Source: JBFXJF01 sp050175155
GTDB taxonomy: Bacteria; Bacillota; Bacilli; Tepidibacillales; Tepidibacillaceae
Reading direction: 5' to 3'
DNA length: 64,000 nucleotides
Assembly: GCA_050175155.1 (NCBI GenBank)
Contig: JBFXJF010000009.1
Coordinates: 26,850 to 90,849 of the forward strand
Positions 63,443 to 64,000 of this stretch are shown piece by piece (positions within the stretch are counted from its first letter, which is position 1; each line of letters starts with the position of its first letter). Both the position numbers and the translations under genes were made by a program. Under the pieces are notes generated by a model. That model did not search any database, had not been told where the DNA came from, and saw only the letters and a list, made by a program, of their open reading frames with translations.

Positions 63443-63871
63443 TTAAGTAAAATCAATTAATGTTTCAGCTATATCATTAAACGATTCTTCAGAATCCTGG
63501 TAGTATGACTCCCAATAGTTCTTGTCCCATATCTCGATTCTGTTTGATACACCAATTACTACACACTCTTTTGTTAAAAAAGCATAGCTTCTTAAATTGT
63601 TTGGAATTATTACTCTGCCCTGTTTATCTATCTCACTTTCAATTGCTCCAGAGAAAAAGAACCGAGTAAACTTTCTTGCGTCGGCTTTGGTAAATGGTAA
63701 GGACTTCAGCTTCTGTTCAATTTGTTGCCACTCAATTAAAGGATACACAAATAACGCCTTATCTAAGCCCCTAGTAATAATAAATACATCACCTAGTTCG
63801 TCTCTAAATTTTACAGGAATTATTATTCGACCCTTGTCATCAATATTATGTTGAAACTCACCCATAAACAT
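63443..63871 (-). CDS. mraZ: Transcriptional regulator MraZ
   Basis: A 142-residue AbrB-like DNA-binding protein with two tandem SpoVT-like repeats, each with the DxxxR-type motif: DDKGRIIIPVKFR in the first half and DKQGRVIIPNNLR in the second. MraZ forms a ring and in several bacteria regulates its own dcw cluster. GAGGTG precedes the ATG by eight bases. It is the first gene of the cluster and has a strong promoter just upstream. Confidence 0.96.
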   Translation of the reverse strand: MFMGEFQHNIDDKGRIIIPVKFRDELGDVFIITRGLDKALFVYPLIEWQQIEQKLKSLPFTKADARKFTRFFFSGAIESEIDKQGRVIIPNNLRSYAFLTKECVVIGVSNRIEIWDKNYWESYYQDSEESFNDIAETLIDFT

Positions 63872-63916
63872 ACCAAAGTCACCTCATCCCAACCTCAGCT
63901 ACCCACTTTCCACCAC

Positions 63917-63946
63917 ATTATACCACAAATAATAATATATACTCAA
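63917..63946 (-). promoter_or_regulatory. Sigma-A promoter of the dcw cluster
   Basis: TTGAGT (63946-63941), an 18-base spacer and a perfect TATAAT (63922-63917) lie on the minus strand. The TGG just before the -10 gives an extended -10 (TGn). The start would be near 63910, about 40 bases before the mraZ ATG. Several TGGG/TGAGG motifs lie between the promoter and the ATG and might be MraZ sites. Confidence 0.8.
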
Positions 63947-63951
63947 TAAAT

Positions 63952-63982
63952 AAAAAAAATCCTGACTTTACCGTCAGGATTT
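63952..63982 (-). terminator. Terminator of a gene beyond the right edge
   Basis: A perfect 10-bp stem, AAATCCTGAC (63957-63966) with GTCAGGATTT (63973-63982), is followed on the minus strand by a run of T residues. It closes a transcript coming from beyond position 64000 and isolates the mraZ promoter. Confidence 0.85.
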
Positions 63983-64000
63983 ATGTTGTTGAGAAAGTTA

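Overview
The window is a 64 kb stretch of a low-GC, endospore-forming Firmicute, most likely a member of the class Clostridia. Endospore formation is indicated by spoIIGA, sigE, sigG, SpoVD- and SpoVE-type proteins and ylmC/ymxH. A Clostridia placement is suggested by the DapL aminotransferase route to diaminopimelate, the PyrK/PyrD class 1B system and murF lying inside the division cluster. The exact genus cannot be read from the sequence. Almost every gene lies on the minus strand, so the biological order runs from position 64000 down to 1.

Reading in transcription order, positions 63.9-48.3 kb hold the division and cell-wall (dcw) cluster: mraZ, rsmH, ftsL, two tandem PASTA-bearing class B penicillin-binding proteins, murE, murF, mraY, murD, ftsW/spoVE, murG, murB and ftsQ. 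A separately promoted ftsA-ftsZ pair follows. The sporulation sigma cassette spoIIGA-sigE-sigG comes next, with Spo0A-box-like sites upstream. Then come ylmC and the ylm division group (pgeF, ylmE, sepF, ylmG, ylmH, divIVA), a T-box-controlled ileS, a DUF5665 membrane protein, a YlyA/DksA-like protein, lspA and an RluD-type pseudouridine synthase.

Positions 33.1-20 kb hold a complete de novo pyrimidine operon: pyrR, pyrB, pyrC, carA, carB, pyrK, pyrD, pyrF, pyrE. It has a consensus promoter and two PyrR-type attenuators whose alternative pairings can be read by eye. pheA, an acetyltransferase and an AI-2E-family permease follow on the same strand. A short plus-strand island (17.3-19.9 kb) carries a Crp/Fnr regulator and rqcH (NFACT ribosome-quality-control factor). 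It is divergent from an unrecognised eight-helix membrane protein.

Positions 16.3-0 kb hold a calcium-type P-ATPase, dapF and dapL. A 235-bp structured palindromic repeat and a terminator follow. The last block is the housekeeping run yicC, remA, gmk, rpoZ, coaBC, priA, def, fmt, rsmB, rlmN, prpC and the 5' part of prkC, which is cut by the window edge. The whole mraZ-to-prkC order largely matches the equivalent region of Bacillus subtilis as I remember it, so this is an ancient conserved core. The less ordinary parts are the palindromic element, the crp/membrane-protein island, the terminator overlapping the rqcH stop codon, the duplicated PASTA PBPs and the regulatory sites. No phage, CRISPR, insertion-sequence transposase, tRNA or rRNA gene was seen.
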